Positions 26,202-35,351 of a stretch of DNA of 64,000 nt are shown one piece after another. Every line of letters starts with the position of its first letter. Positions within the stretch are counted from its first letter, which is position 1. A program made the position numbers and the translations under genes. The notes below the pieces were generated by a model. It was not told the origin of the DNA. It did no database searches and saw only the letters and a list, made by a program, of their open reading frames with translations. Origin of the DNA: Pseudomonas sp. NC02 (GTDB lineage Bacteria; Pseudomonadota; Gammaproteobacteria; Pseudomonadales; Pseudomonadaceae); NCBI RefSeq assembly GCF_002874965.1, contig NZ_CP025624.1, positions 248,001 to 312,000 on the forward strand, given 5' to 3'.

Positions 26202-28139
26202 ATGCACAACACCCTCCAACAGGTCTTTGGTTATCCACAGTTTCGTTTGGGCCAGGAGGCGGTGGTCAGTGCCGTGCTGGCCGGCCGTTCGGCGGCGGCG
26301 ATTTTTCCCACCGGTTCCGGCAAGTCCCTGTGTTATCAACTTTCCGCCGTGTTGCTGCCGCACCTGACGCTGGTGGTGTCGCCGTTGCTGGCGCTGATGC
26401 AGGACCAGTTGGGTTTCCTGCAGCGCCACGGTATCTCGGCGGGCAGCATCGACTCGGCCCAGAGCCGCGATGATGCCAATGACGTCATGGCCCGGGCGCG
26501 TTCGGGCGAGCTGAAGATCCTGATGGTTTCCGTGGAGCGCTTGAAGAACGAGCGCTTTCGCAACTTCCTGCAAAGCGTGCCGATCTCGCTGCTGGTGGTG
26601 GATGAGGCTCACTGCATTTCCGAATGGGGCCATAACTTTCGCCCGGACTACCTGAAGCTGCCGGATTACCAACGCCAGTTCCGCATCCCCCAGGCGCTGC
26701 TGCTGACCGCCACGGCGACGCCCAAGGTGATCGCTGACATGCAGGCCAAGTTCGCCATTGCACCTGACGATGTGATCACCACCGGCTTCTATCGCTCCAA
26801 CCTCAACCTGCTGGTTGAGCCCGTCAGTGGCCAGGACAAGCGACGACGGCTGGTGACGTGGATGCAGGAGCGAGCCAATCAGCCAAGCATCGTCTACGTA
26901 ACGCTGCAAAAAACCGCGGAGCAGATTGCCGAGCATTTGAATCGCAATGGAATCCAGGCCGAGGCTTATCACGCGGGCCTGGCTCACGATAAGCGGGAGG
27001 CCATTCAGAAGCGATTCATGGGCGGTCAGTCCAACTGCATCGTCGCCACCATTGCCTTCGGCATGGGCATCGACAAAAGCGATATCCGCAACGTGGTGCA
27101 CTTCGACCTGCCCAAATCCATCGAGAACTACAGCCAGGAAATCGGCCGTGCCGGGCGTGACGGGCAGCCGTCTGAGTGTCTGGTTCTGGCCAACCGCGAC
27201 AGCCTGAATATCCTGGAAAACTTTGTGTACGGCGATACGCCGGAACAGGAAGGTATTCGCCGAGTCCTGGAGGAAATACAGGCGGTCCGTGCCGATGGAC
27301 AGTGGGAGTTTATGCTCCGCTCACTGTCGGACCACAGCAACATCCGTGAACTACCGCTGAAGACCTTGCTCGTGCAGCTTGAACTCAAGGGTGTGATTGC
27401 GCCGCGCTACGCGTTTTATGCCGAATACCGCTTCAAGTATTTGATTGAACCAGAGGCATTGCTGGCGCGTTTTACCGGCGAGCGGCAGCAGTTTGTCGCA
27501 GCGATTATCCAGGTCTGCAAACGGGCGAAAACCTGGGCGACGGTGGACTTCGACGCGCTGTATCAACAGCACCAGGCCGAGCGCAGCCGGGTGGTGAAGG
27601 CCCTGGATTACTTTCAGGAACAAGGCCTGATCGAGATGGAAAGCCGGCAGATGACCGAGGTTTACGCCCTGCTGAATACCGACTTCGATCCACAGGCGCT
27701 GAGCACGGAGTTATACACAGGCTTCAAGCAGCATGAGGTGACGGAGGTGGCGCGAATTCACGCCATGCTGGATCTGTTCGCGACACAGGAGTGCCTGGGT
27801 TACCGCCTGGCGCACTATTTCGGCGATGAAAACGCGCCCCGGCAGTGCGGGCACTGCTCGGTGTGCCACGGTAACGTCGCCCACTTGCCGGCGCCGCCGA
27901 ACTTGCCGCCGCTTGTGGATAAAAACTTTCTCGCGCTGTGCGGTGAATTTATCCACAGCCACCATGAGTACAGCGGCGACTTGCCAAGCGCGGAGCGGCT
28001 GACACGGTTTTTATGCGGTCTCAGCGTGCCGTTGTTTACCAAGCTGAAGGCACGAGGGATTCCAGGTTTCGCGGTACTGGAGGAGTATCCCTATGCAGAG
28101 GTTCGTGAATGGGCGGAGGCAGGGTTGGAGGCACTCTGA
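26202..28139 (+). CDS. RecQ-family ATP-dependent DNA helicase
   Basis: A 645-residue superfamily-2 helicase. It has motif 0 FGYPQFRLGQE, Walker A FPTGSGKS (Lys41), DEAH (134-137) followed by the RecQ aromatic loop CISEWGHNFRPDY, motif III TATATP, GMGIDKSDIRNVVHFD, and motif VI QEIGRAGRDGQPSE. The RecQ-Ct region has a possible zinc cluster (CGHCSVC near residue 550). No clear HRDC domain is seen. It is shorter and different from the housekeeping RecQ, so it may be an additional paralogue. It starts 20 bases after an AT-poor stretch downstream of the divergent ficA promoter region. Confidence 0.88.
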   Translation: MHNTLQQVFGYPQFRLGQEAVVSAVLAGRSAAAIFPTGSGKSLCYQLSAVLLPHLTLVVSPLLALMQDQLGFLQRHGISAGSIDSAQSRDDANDVMARARSGELKILMVSVERLKNERFRNFLQSVPISLLVVDEAHCISEWGHNFRPDYLKLPDYQRQFRIPQALLLTATATPKVIADMQAKFAIAPDDVITTGFYRSNLNLLVEPVSGQDKRRRLVTWMQERANQPSIVYVTLQKTAEQIAEHLNRNGIQAEAYHAGLAHDKREAIQKRFMGGQSNCIVATIAFGMGIDKSDIRNVVHFDLPKSIENYSQEIGRAGRDGQPSECLVLANRDSLNILENFVYGDTPEQEGIRRVLEEIQAVRADGQWEFMLRSLSDHSNIRELPLKTLLVQLELKGVIAPRYAFYAEYRFKYLIEPEALLARFTGERQQFVAAIIQVCKRAKTWATVDFDALYQQHQAERSRVVKALDYFQEQGLIEMESRQMTEVYALLNTDFDPQALSTELYTGFKQHEVTEVARIHAMLDLFATQECLGYRLAHYFGDENAPRQCGHCSVCHGNVAHLPAPPNLPPLVDKNFLALCGEFIHSHHEYSGDLPSAERLTRFLCGLSVPLFTKLKARGIPGFAVLEEYPYAEVREWAEAGLEAL

Positions 28140-28253
28140 TTTCCGGTCTGGAGGGTCGCGCTTTCCCTTCCAGTGGCAGACGCCGCCGACAGCCGGACCG
28201 TGCCCGCACGTGAGAAGGTTTGACGCTTCACTTCTTCTGCAAAGGAATTGCCC

Positions 28254-29111
28254 ATGGCTTTTGGTTTTTCTCGTGGTGTTGTCCCCGGCGTCTTGCTGTT
28301 CGCCGGGTTGCTGGTGGCACAAGGCACGCTGGCCTCGGTCATCCCGTTGAGCGTGAATGACTGTCGGCAGATGCAGCTTCGCAACACTATCACCGCCGCC
28401 AATCCATTGCCCTGCGCACGCCTGGCGCGGGTGACGTTCAGCTATGTGGACTTTGGCGGAGTGCTGCATAACAACGGGCAGCTCGTGGTGCTGGATGCCA
28501 TCGCACCCCATGTGGAGGAGATCTTCAGGCAGTTGCTGCAACGTCGGTTCCCGGTGCATCAGGCGGTCAGGCTGGAAACCTATCGAGGCAACGACAAGGT
28601 CTCGATGGCCCGCAACAATACCAGTGGTTTTAATGGGCGCCAGGTCAGTGGCGCTTCGGGGTGGTCGCTGCACGCCTATGGCGCCGCAATCGACCTTAAC
28701 CCTCTGCAAAACCCATTCGTTTTGTTCGGGCGTAACCCGCGAGGTGAATTCACCGGCCAGGCCACTGTTGAGCCCAGGGCAAGTACCGCAAATGCTGTTA
28801 ACCGCCTGGATGCCCGCCCCGGCAAGCCGGCGCGCCCTGGCCGGGCAGAAGAGGTGATTGACCTGTTCGCCGAACACGGTTTTTTGACCTGGGGTGGTTA
28901 TTGGGATTTTCCGCTGGATTACCAACACTTCCAGATCGGCCGGCGTTCGTTCGTGGAGTATCTGGCGCGGGTCACGCCGCAGCAGGCCAGCGCTGCAGTC
29001 GAGACCTATATCACCGCCTATCGCCAGTGCCTGCAGCAATCGGCCGAGACGGATCAAGCGCTCAAGCGTATGGCGTGCGTCCAGCAAACGATTGAGCAAA
29101 GCCCAACCTAG
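28254..29111 (+). CDS. M15-family peptidoglycan peptidase, exported
   Basis: A 285-residue protein with a signal peptide (about residues 1-28). A zinc peptidase domain of the VanY/M15 type follows, with GWSLHAYGAAIDLNP (SxHxxGxAxD motif) and a C-terminal D-x-x-H in DYQHFQIG. Such enzymes cut D-Ala or L-Ala-D-Glu links in cell-wall peptides. The ATG at 28254 has AAAGGA seven bases upstream; an in-frame TTG two codons earlier is unlikely. No neighbour suggests a phage lysis role. Confidence 0.85.
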   Translation: MAFGFSRGVVPGVLLFAGLLVAQGTLASVIPLSVNDCRQMQLRNTITAANPLPCARLARVTFSYVDFGGVLHNNGQLVVLDAIAPHVEEIFRQLLQRRFPVHQAVRLETYRGNDKVSMARNNTSGFNGRQVSGASGWSLHAYGAAIDLNPLQNPFVLFGRNPRGEFTGQATVEPRASTANAVNRLDARPGKPARPGRAEEVIDLFAEHGFLTWGGYWDFPLDYQHFQIGRRSFVEYLARVTPQQASAAVETYITAYRQCLQQSAETDQALKRMACVQQTIEQSPT

Positions 29112-29171
29112 GCTTGCGGGTAGTGCTTGAACCCAGTATCAAGAGAGCCTCCTCCTGCCCGGGTTTTACCG

Positions 29172-29603
29172 ATGACCAACGCCATGCCACAACGCGCCGA
29201 TTACCGCCACTTCCAGCCGATCATCACGCGCTGGCACGACAACGATGTATACGGCCATGTGAATAACGTCACCTACTACAGCTTCTTCGACACCGCGGTG
29301 AATACCTACCTGATCGAGCAGGGCGGGTTGGATATTCATGACGGCGAAGTGGTTGGGTTTGTGGTGAGTTCGGCGTGCGACTACTTCGCCTCGATTGCCT
29401 TTCCGGACCGCATCGAGATCGGCCTGCGGGTGGGCAAGTTGGGCAACAGTTCGGTGCAGTATGAGTTGGCGGTGTTCAAGGCGGGAGAAGAAGATGCCTG
29501 TGCTGCGGGGAGGTTTGTGCATGTGTTTGTGGATCGAGCGTCGAACCAGCCGGTGACGATCCCGGGGATGTTGCGCGAGGCGTTACAGCGATTGGTGATC
29601 TGA
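29172..29603 (+). CDS. 4HBT-type acyl-CoA thioesterase
   Basis: A 143-residue hotdog-fold protein with the 4-hydroxybenzoyl-CoA thioesterase pattern [21 protein letters not shown], where the Asp in HDND-x-x-GHVNN is catalytic, and [14 protein letters not shown]. The start is set at ATG 29172 ([11 protein letters not shown]); the frame is open 15 codons further upstream. Substrate unknown. Confidence 0.85.
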   Translation: MTNAMPQRADYRHFQPIITRWHDNDVYGHVNNVTYYSFFDTAVNTYLIEQGGLDIHDGEVVGFVVSSACDYFASIAFPDRIEIGLRVGKLGNSSVQYELAVFKAGEEDACAAGRFVHVFVDRASNQPVTIPGMLREALQRLVI

Positions 29604-29630
29604 ATACGATCTGCGAAGCAATGAAAGTCA

Positions 29631-29724
29631 AATGTGGGAGCGGGCTTGCTCGCGAAGGCGGTGGATCAGTCGCCGGATGTATCGGCTGATACAACGCCTT
29701 CGCGAGCAAGCCCGCTCCCACATT
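29631..29724. repeat. REPIN, GTGGGAGCGGGCTTGCTCGCGAA family
   Basis: Perfect arms TGTGGGAGCGGGCTTGCTCG / CGAGCAAGCCCGCTCCCACA, extended by AAT/ATT. It lies between the convergent thioesterase and glycine-zipper genes. Confidence 0.9.
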
Positions 29725-29753
29725 AAACCCGCGTTGTTCTTTCGATTCGCGCG

Positions 29754-30236
29754 TTACCGGTGGTGGCGATAGTGATGCTTGTTTTTGCGATGCCCATAAG
29801 CATGGCCGCGCCCGCGATGGTCATCGCGGTCATAACGGCGGTTATCGCGCCCACGGTAACGACGATCATCGTCATCGCTCTTGTTGCCCATGTAGTTGCC
29901 CAGTGCACCACCGGCGCCACCGCCGGCTGCTGCGCCGATCAGGCTGCCGGTGCTGCCGCCGACACTGCGACCCACCACGTTGCCGCCGGCCGCGCCCAAT
30001 GCGCCGCCAATGGCTGCTTCACCGCGGCTGCGCTTGTCTGCGCCCACCGCACTGCCGCCTGCGCCGCCAAGAGCCGCACCGATGGCTGAACCAGTGTTAC
30101 CGCCCAACTGCTGACCTACGACAGAACCTAGAACCCCGCCCAATGCGCCGCCCACACCGGCTTCGGTGGTGCCACCGGCCATGGCTGCGCCACTGACCAG
30201 GCCAAGGGACAACAAGAGAATCGAGGAGAACTTCAT
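29754..30236 (-). CDS. glycine-zipper surface protein with His/Arg/Asp-rich tail
   Basis: A 160-residue exported protein. It has a signal peptide of about 20 residues (GLVSGAAMA), then roughly 95 residues of repeated glycine-zipper units (GGALGGVLGSVVGQQLGG; GAALGGAGGSAVGA; GGALGAAGGNVVGR; GAAAGGGAGGALGNYMG). The hydrophilic tail starts DDDDRRYRGRDNRR and ends in a histidine-rich run. Glycine zippers pack membrane helices or form envelope oligomers. The tail might bind metals, which is only a guess. Confidence 0.8.
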   Translation of the reverse strand: MKFSSILLLSLGLVSGAAMAGGTTEAGVGGALGGVLGSVVGQQLGGNTGSAIGAALGGAGGSAVGADKRSRGEAAIGGALGAAGGNVVGRSVGGSTGSLIGAAAGGGAGGALGNYMGNKSDDDDRRYRGRDNRRYDRDDHRGRGHAYGHRKNKHHYRHHR

Positions 30237-30394
30237 AGAGGAACCTCAAGAGGATGACGGCGCGATCCTGAGGTTGTATCGAGACGGTGACAATCGAAAC
30301 CCGACCAGTGGTATGGGTTGTATACAATTCTCTAAGTTACTGTTTTGTATGAGGAACTTAAGTGAGTTTTGCGAGTCTTTAGTTACTTCGGAAC

Positions 30395-30424
30395 GGCCGC
30401 TTTTATGCAAAAGCGGCCTTTTTT
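30395..30424 (+). terminator. orphan Rho-independent terminator
   Basis: Stem GGCCGCTTTT / AAAAGCGGCC with an ATGC loop and a run of six T on the plus strand. No plus-strand gene ends upstream of it: the nearest genes on both sides are on the minus strand. It may close an unannotated small RNA transcribed from about 30.25-30.35 kb. Confidence 0.7.
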
Positions 30425-30451
30425 GTGCCCGTAAGAAACTCGGGTGCTGTC

Positions 30452-30481
30452 TGTGGCGAGGGAGCTTGCTCCCTCGCCACA
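30452..30481. repeat. single REP hairpin, GTGGCGAGGGAGCTTGCTCC family
   Basis: One compact perfect hairpin, TGTGGCGAGGGAGC / GCTCCCTCGCCACA with a two-base centre, just behind the stop codon of the molybdoenzyme gene. It is the minimal form of the elements at 1764 and 50376. Confidence 0.85.
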
Positions 30482-30493
30482 ATGAGGTGTCGC

Positions 30494-32842
30494 TTAGGCC
30501 GACTTCGCCATGATCAAGCCGGTTGCACTCGCTGCTTCCAGGCGGATCGCTACAAACTTCGACGTTGGCGTATGGCTGCCATCCCCCGTGCTTTCCAGCG
30601 GCACCAGCGGATTCACTTCCGGGTAATAAGCCGCAGCCTGCCCCGCCGGAATATCAAATGCCAGCAAGGTAAAGCCCTTCACCCGACGCTCACGGCCGTC
30701 GTCCCAGATCGACACGATGTCAGCCTTCTGCCCCGGCTTGAAGCCCAGGCGGATGATGTCGGCTTCATTGACGAACAACACATCCCGCTGGCCCTTGACC
30801 CCACGATAGCGGTCGTCCAGGCCATAGATGGTGGTGTTGTACTGATCGTGGGAGCGCATCGACTGCATGATCAGGTCCGGCAATTGCCCGGTGTTGCGGG
30901 TGCGTTCGTGCACCAGGTCCTTGGGCAGGATGTTCGGGCGGAAGTTGGCGCGGCCCGACGGGGTGTTCCAGCGACGGGCGCCAGCCGAGTTGCCCAGGTA
31001 GAAACCGCCCGGGTTTTTCAGGCGCTCGTTGAAGTCCTTGAAGCCCGGAATGGTGTCGGCGATCAGGTCGCGAATACGGTCGTAATCGGCCACCAGCCAG
31101 TTCCAGTCCACCGGCTTGCTGCCCAGGGTGGCGGCGGCAATGCCCGCCAGAATCGCAGGCTCGGATTTCATCTGTTTCGACAGCGGCTGCAGTTGGCCGT
31201 TGGAGGCGTGGACCATGCTGAATGAGTCTTCAACGGTCACGGCTTGCGGACCTTCGGCCTGGATGTCGATGTCGGTGCGGCCCAGGCATGGCAGGATCAG
31301 CGCGTCCTTGCCATGCATCAGGTGGCTGCGGTTGAGCTTGGTGCTGATCTGTACGGTCAGGTCGCAATTGCGCAGTGCTTCAAAGGTGCGTGGGCTGTCC
31401 GGCGTGGCTTGGGCGAAGTTGCCGCCCAAACCGATAAAGACCTTGGAGCGGCCTTCGAGCATGGCGTGAATCGCTTCCACCACGTTGTGGCCGTTATCGC
31501 GCGGCACCTGGAACTGGAAACGACGCTCCAGGGAATCGAGGAACGCCACCGGTGGCCGTTCGTTGATGCCCATGGTGCGGTCGCCCTGCACGTTACTGTG
31601 GCCACGCACCGGGCACAGGCCTGCGCCCGGGCGGCCGATGTTGCCGCGCAGCAGCATCAGGTTGGCGATTTCCTGGATGGTCGGCACCGAGTGGCGATGC
31701 TGGGTGATGCCCATCGCCCAGCACATGATCACGTTCTTGCCTTTGGCGTACATGCGCGCCGCTTGCTCGATCTCCACCAGGGTCAGGCCGGACTGCTCGA
31801 CGATTTCATCCCATGAGGTGTCGTCGATCTTGCCCAGGTAATCCAGCACGTTGGCGGTGTGTTCGTTGAGGAAGTCGTGGTCGAACACGGCCTCCTTGCC
31901 TTCGGCCTGGGCCTGGCGTTCCCACAGCAGCAGGAACTTGGCCATGCCCCGCAGGATGGCCATGTCGCCTCCCAGCGCCGGGCGGAAGTAGGCGGTGTTG
32001 GTTGGCTTGTCGCCGTTGGTGAGCATTTCCAGCGGGTGTTGCGGGTGCTGGAAGCGTTCCAGGCCACGCTCTTTCAGCGGGTTGATGCACACCACCTGGG
32101 CGCCGCGTTTTACCGCTTCGCGCAGTGGCTCCAGCATGCGTGGGTGGTTGGTGCCGGGGTTCTGGCCCCAGACGAAAATCGCATCCGCATGCTCGAAGTC
32201 ATCGAAGGTCACGGTGCCTTTGCCCACGCCCACGCTTTGCGCCAGGGCGACGCCGCTGGCTTCGTGGCACATGTTCGAGCAGTCCGGGAAGTTGTTGGTG
32301 CCGTAGGCGCGCACAAACAGTTGATACAGGTAAGCCGCTTCGTTGCTGGCCCGGCCCGAGGTATAGAACTCGGCCATGTCCGGGTTTGGCAGCGCATTGA
32401 GGTGCTTGCCGATCAAGTCGAAAGCCGATTCCCAACTGATAGGTTTGTAACGGTCGGTTTCGGCGTCGTAGCTCATCGGCTCGGTCAGGCGGCCTTGGTA
32501 CTCAAGCCAGTAGTCGCTCTGCTCCAGCAGCGCGCTGACGCTGTGCTTGGCGAAGAATGCCGCGTCGACCCGGCGCTTGGTGGCTTCCCAGTTGACCGCC
32601 TTGGCGCCGTTCTCGCAGAACTTGACCATGCCGCTTTCCGGCGAGTCGCCCCAGGCGCAGCCCGGGCAGTCGAAGCCGCCGTTCTGGTTGGTCTTGAGCA
32701 TCATGCGGATGTTTTTCAGCGCGTTGTCGCTGGTCAGCCAGGCTTGCGCCACGCTGATCAGTGCGCCCCAACCACCCGCCGGGCCTTTATAGGGCTTGTA
32801 GCGCGGGGTGGGTTTGTCGTCGGCTTGATGATGATTACTCAC
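30494..32842 (-). CDS. FdhF/YdeP-family molybdopterin oxidoreductase
   Basis: A 782-residue cytoplasmic molybdoenzyme of the formate-dehydrogenase-alpha-like YdeP type. The N-terminus has FDCPGCAWGD and FCENGAKAV rather than the standard four-cysteine iron-sulfur motif. Then come YTSGRASNEAAYLYQLFVRAYGTNNFPDCSNMCHE, VWGQNPGTNHPRM (molybdopterin contact), CWAMGITQHRHSVP and the C-terminal dinucleotide-binding part. The true substrate of this subfamily is not settled; acid resistance has been reported for E. coli YdeP. It overlaps fdhD by four bases, which shows a functional need for FdhD. No partner subunits are encoded beside it. Confidence 0.88.
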   Translation of the reverse strand: MSNHHQADDKPTPRYKPYKGPAGGWGALISVAQAWLTSDNALKNIRMMLKTNQNGGFDCPGCAWGDSPESGMVKFCENGAKAVNWEATKRRVDAAFFAKHSVSALLEQSDYWLEYQGRLTEPMSYDAETDRYKPISWESAFDLIGKHLNALPNPDMAEFYTSGRASNEAAYLYQLFVRAYGTNNFPDCSNMCHEASGVALAQSVGVGKGTVTFDDFEHADAIFVWGQNPGTNHPRMLEPLREAVKRGAQVVCINPLKERGLERFQHPQHPLEMLTNGDKPTNTAYFRPALGGDMAILRGMAKFLLLWERQAQAEGKEAVFDHDFLNEHTANVLDYLGKIDDTSWDEIVEQSGLTLVEIEQAARMYAKGKNVIMCWAMGITQHRHSVPTIQEIANLMLLRGNIGRPGAGLCPVRGHSNVQGDRTMGINERPPVAFLDSLERRFQFQVPRDNGHNVVEAIHAMLEGRSKVFIGLGGNFAQATPDSPRTFEALRNCDLTVQISTKLNRSHLMHGKDALILPCLGRTDIDIQAEGPQAVTVEDSFSMVHASNGQLQPLSKQMKSEPAILAGIAAATLGSKPVDWNWLVADYDRIRDLIADTIPGFKDFNERLKNPGGFYLGNSAGARRWNTPSGRANFRPNILPKDLVHERTRNTGQLPDLIMQSMRSHDQYNTTIYGLDDRYRGVKGQRDVLFVNEADIIRLGFKPGQKADIVSIWDDGRERRVKGFTLLAFDIPAGQAAAYYPEVNPLVPLESTGDGSHTPTSKFVAIRLEAASATGLIMAKSA

Positions 32843-33678
32843 GCTTGATTCTCCATCGCAGGGCTATAGACCCGCGGCGCACTTTTCTGCGGCAGGTGGA
32901 TGAGATTGAGGTTGTGCCGGCGAGCCCATTGCAGGGCCAGGCCGGTGGGCGACGACAGGCTGACCAGGGTCTGGATGCCTGCACGCAAGACTTTCTGGAT
33001 CAGTTCGAGGCTGCAGCGACTGGTAACAATCGCCAGGCCGCCGTCGGTCGGAATCTTTTGGCGGATCAGCGCACCGATCAGCTTGTCGAGGGCGTTATGC
33101 CGGCCGATGTCTTCACGGCCCAGCAGCAATTCGCCCTGGTTGTTCATGAACACCGCCGCATGCACCGCGCCGCTGTACTGGCCCAGCGGTTGGAACGCGC
33201 TGATGCGCTGGCGCAGGCCATCCAGCCATTCGGCAGGCGGCAACGGCGCGCCGGGCAACACCTTGAGGTTGGGCAGCGCCTGCTCCACGGCTTCTACGCC
33301 GCACAGCCCACAGCCACTGGTGCCGGCAAGTTGCCGGCGCTGCTGCTTCATATTCCAGAACGCGCGGCTGGAAATCTGCACCTGAGCGTATTGGGTCGAG
33401 CCCGAACCGCTGATTTTCAGGTCATAAATGTCGCTAACGTCTTCGATAATGCCGCTACCGATGCTGAATCCGACAATAAAGTCTTCAAGGTCGTTCGGCG
33501 TCACCAGCATCACCGCCTGGCTGATGTCGTTATAGGCAATCGCCAACGCGACTTCCTCGGCAAGCGCGGTGCTGGCCGATTCGGTGTGTTCGAGATTACA
33601 AAACTGGTAGCTCTGGCTGGCGGCGGGCGCGGGCGTTTCGAGGGCGGGCGCCGCGCAGACTGGGCGCTGGGCGTTCAT
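32839..33678 (-). CDS. fdhD: formate dehydrogenase sulfurtransferase FdhD
   Basis: A 279-residue sulfurtransferase that carries sulfur from IscS to the molybdenum cofactor and so activates formate-dehydrogenase-type enzymes. The catalytic cysteine loop is CGLC (Cys123, Cys126) in GTSGCGLCGVEAVEQ. VFMNNQGELLLGREDIGRHNALDKLIG and VTSRCSLELIQK are further family marks. It is the first gene of the pair with the molybdoenzyme. Confidence 0.94.
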   Translation of the reverse strand: MNAQRPVCAAPALETPAPAASQSYQFCNLEHTESASTALAEEVALAIAYNDISQAVMLVTPNDLEDFIVGFSIGSGIIEDVSDIYDLKISGSGSTQYAQVQISSRAFWNMKQQRRQLAGTSGCGLCGVEAVEQALPNLKVLPGAPLPPAEWLDGLRQRISAFQPLGQYSGAVHAAVFMNNQGELLLGREDIGRHNALDKLIGALIRQKIPTDGGLAIVTSRCSLELIQKVLRAGIQTLVSLSSPTGLALQWARRHNLNLIHLPQKSAPRVYSPAMENQA

Positions 33679-33773
33679 TGGGCATTACCACCGGGAGTAT
33701 TCAGCTGTAAGACTAGGCGCGACAAAGGGTCGCGTCTAATCGTCAGTACTGATCTACCGATAGATGCCGTCGA

Positions 33774-34661
33774 TCAAGTCTCGATCAGCGATTTCTGATA
33801 TAGCGCAAAACACGCTTCCGCCAAGGCCGAACGGGGTGCACTGCGGCGCATGATTAACCCCAGGCGAGCCAAAGTGTGAGCGTCTTCAATGGGTTGCAGG
33901 CGCAGGTGCTCGGTGAGGGCGTCGAGGCCGCCGTCCAGTGGCATCACCGCGCAACACAGGCCGCCGTGCACCGCTTGTAACAATTGATGGACGGCATCGG
34001 TCTGCAACAGCGGCTGCGGGTTGAGGCCACGGCTGTGGAAGTTATGGTCGATGGACTGGCGAAAGTGCATGCCGCTGGTGAGCATGCCCAAGGGCAGTTC
34101 GATCAGCGCCTCCCAACTCAGGGGCTTGTCGCCGAAGCTGAAGAACCGTTGGTCGTACAGCAGGCCCATGCGGGTTTCGCCCAGGGCCAGGGAGTCGAAA
34201 CGTTCGGCGTCCAGGCGCTCGAGGTACGACACACCGAGGTCCAGGCGGTTGCTGGCAAGTTGTTCAAGGATTTGCTCGGAGCTTAACGCGGACAACTCAA
34301 AGCGCAGGCTGGGGTGTTCCTTGTGCAGCTTCTGCATCAACGCCAGCGGATCGAAGCTCGACAACGGCACCACCCCCAGGCGCAACGTGCCTACCAGGTT
34401 GCCGCGACACGCAGCGGCCTCGGCCTGCAAGCCGTCATAGGCCGCCAGCACCGTGCGTGCCCAGGCCAGCACGCGTTCGCCGGGGGCGGTAAAGCCTTCG
34501 AAGCGCTGCCCGCGATTGACCAGCGGCAACTGCAGCTCTTCCTCCAGGCTGCGCAGGCGCATCGACAGGGTCGGCTGGGTGATATGGCAGCGCGCCGCCG
34601 CCTGGCCGAAGTGACGGGTTTCGTCGAGGGCGATGAGGAATTTCAGCTGTTTGATGTCCAT
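33774..34661 (-). CDS. LysR-family transcriptional regulator
   Basis: A 295-residue LysR protein. The helix-turn-helix is DIKQLKFLIALDETRHFGQAAARCHITQPTLSMRLRSLEEEL, followed by an effector domain. The ATG at 34661 was chosen because it starts exactly at the conserved MDIKQLKFLIAL; the frame remains open for another 178 codons upstream without homology. It lies 95 bases upstream of fdhD on the same strand, so it may control the fdhD-molybdoenzyme pair. Confidence 0.88.
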   Translation of the reverse strand: MDIKQLKFLIALDETRHFGQAAARCHITQPTLSMRLRSLEEELQLPLVNRGQRFEGFTAPGERVLAWARTVLAAYDGLQAEAAACRGNLVGTLRLGVVPLSSFDPLALMQKLHKEHPSLRFELSALSSEQILEQLASNRLDLGVSYLERLDAERFDSLALGETRMGLLYDQRFFSFGDKPLSWEALIELPLGMLTSGMHFRQSIDHNFHSRGLNPQPLLQTDAVHQLLQAVHGGLCCAVMPLDGGLDALTEHLRLQPIEDAHTLARLGLIMRRSAPRSALAEACFALYQKSLIET

Positions 34662-34791
34662 CTTCGCTCCGGGCTTATTCCAATGCGGTGGGATTCTAGC
34701 GTGTTTGGGTCTTTGGTCAGGCTGGAACCCAATTCTGTAGGACTGGTCTAGTCTTTGGCATCTGGAAATTAAATCCCAAGGAGAGCGCACC

Positions 34792-35232
34792 ATGAGTCTT
34801 TTAAGCTTTGTTAAGGAAGCAGGCGAGAAGTTGATTGACCTGTTGACACCGGGTAATGCCAACGCGAGCGAGCAGTTAAAAGAGCACGTGGCCAAGGTTG
34901 GATTGGGTAACCCCAATGTGCAAACCACCGTCGACGGTGACAAGGTGACCGTGACAGGTGAAGTCGCCAGCCAGGAAGAGAAAGAGAAGATATTGCTGGC
35001 GCTGGGCAACATCGCCGGCGTTGCGAGTGTTGATGACCAGATCACCGTTTCCGGTCCTGCTGTCGCGGCGGCCCGCTTTGTCGTGGTGAAAAAGGGCGAC
35101 ACCCTGAGCGCTATTTCGCTGGCGGTGTATGGCAACGCCAACCAGTACAACAAAATCTTCGAGGCCAACAAGCCGCTGCTGTCCCATCCGGACAAAATCT
35201 ACCCAGGGCAGACGCTGCGTATTCCTGAGTAA
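34792..35232 (+). CDS. kbp: BON and LysM domain protein Kbp (YgaU)
   Basis: A 146-residue soluble protein with an N-terminal BON domain (residues 25-85; [28 protein letters not shown]) and a C-terminal LysM domain (residues 95-145; [40 protein letters not shown]). The architecture and length match E. coli YgaU, now named Kbp, a potassium-binding protein. GGAGAG lies nine bases before the ATG, and the gene is alone. Confidence 0.92.
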   Translation: MSLLSFVKEAGEKLIDLLTPGNANASEQLKEHVAKVGLGNPNVQTTVDGDKVTVTGEVASQEEKEKILLALGNIAGVASVDDQITVSGPAVAAARFVVVKKGDTLSAISLAVYGNANQYNKIFEANKPLLSHPDKIYPGQTLRIPE

Positions 35233-35243
35233 TCCGCGGACCC

Positions 35244-35336
35244 AATGTGGGAGCGGGCTTGCTCGCGAAAGCGGTGGATCAGTCAATATATTCAGGGCTG
35301 ACACACCGTATTCGCGAGCAAGCCCGCTCCCACATT
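35244..35336. repeat. REPIN, GTGGGAGCGGGCTTGCTCGCGAA family
   Basis: Perfect outer arms TGTGGGAGCGGGCTTGCTCG / CGAGCAAGCCCGCTCCCACA, extended by AA/TT. The inner part of the right REP unit has drifted (GTATTCGCG in place of GCTTTCGCG). It lies between convergent kbp and yrfG. Confidence 0.9.
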
Positions 35337-35351
35337 GGACCTTCAGCGTTG

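Noticed and set aside
28254..29111. M15 peptidase as a prophage endolysin
   Set aside because: It has a normal signal peptide and no phage genes nearby; it looks like a chromosomal cell-wall enzyme.
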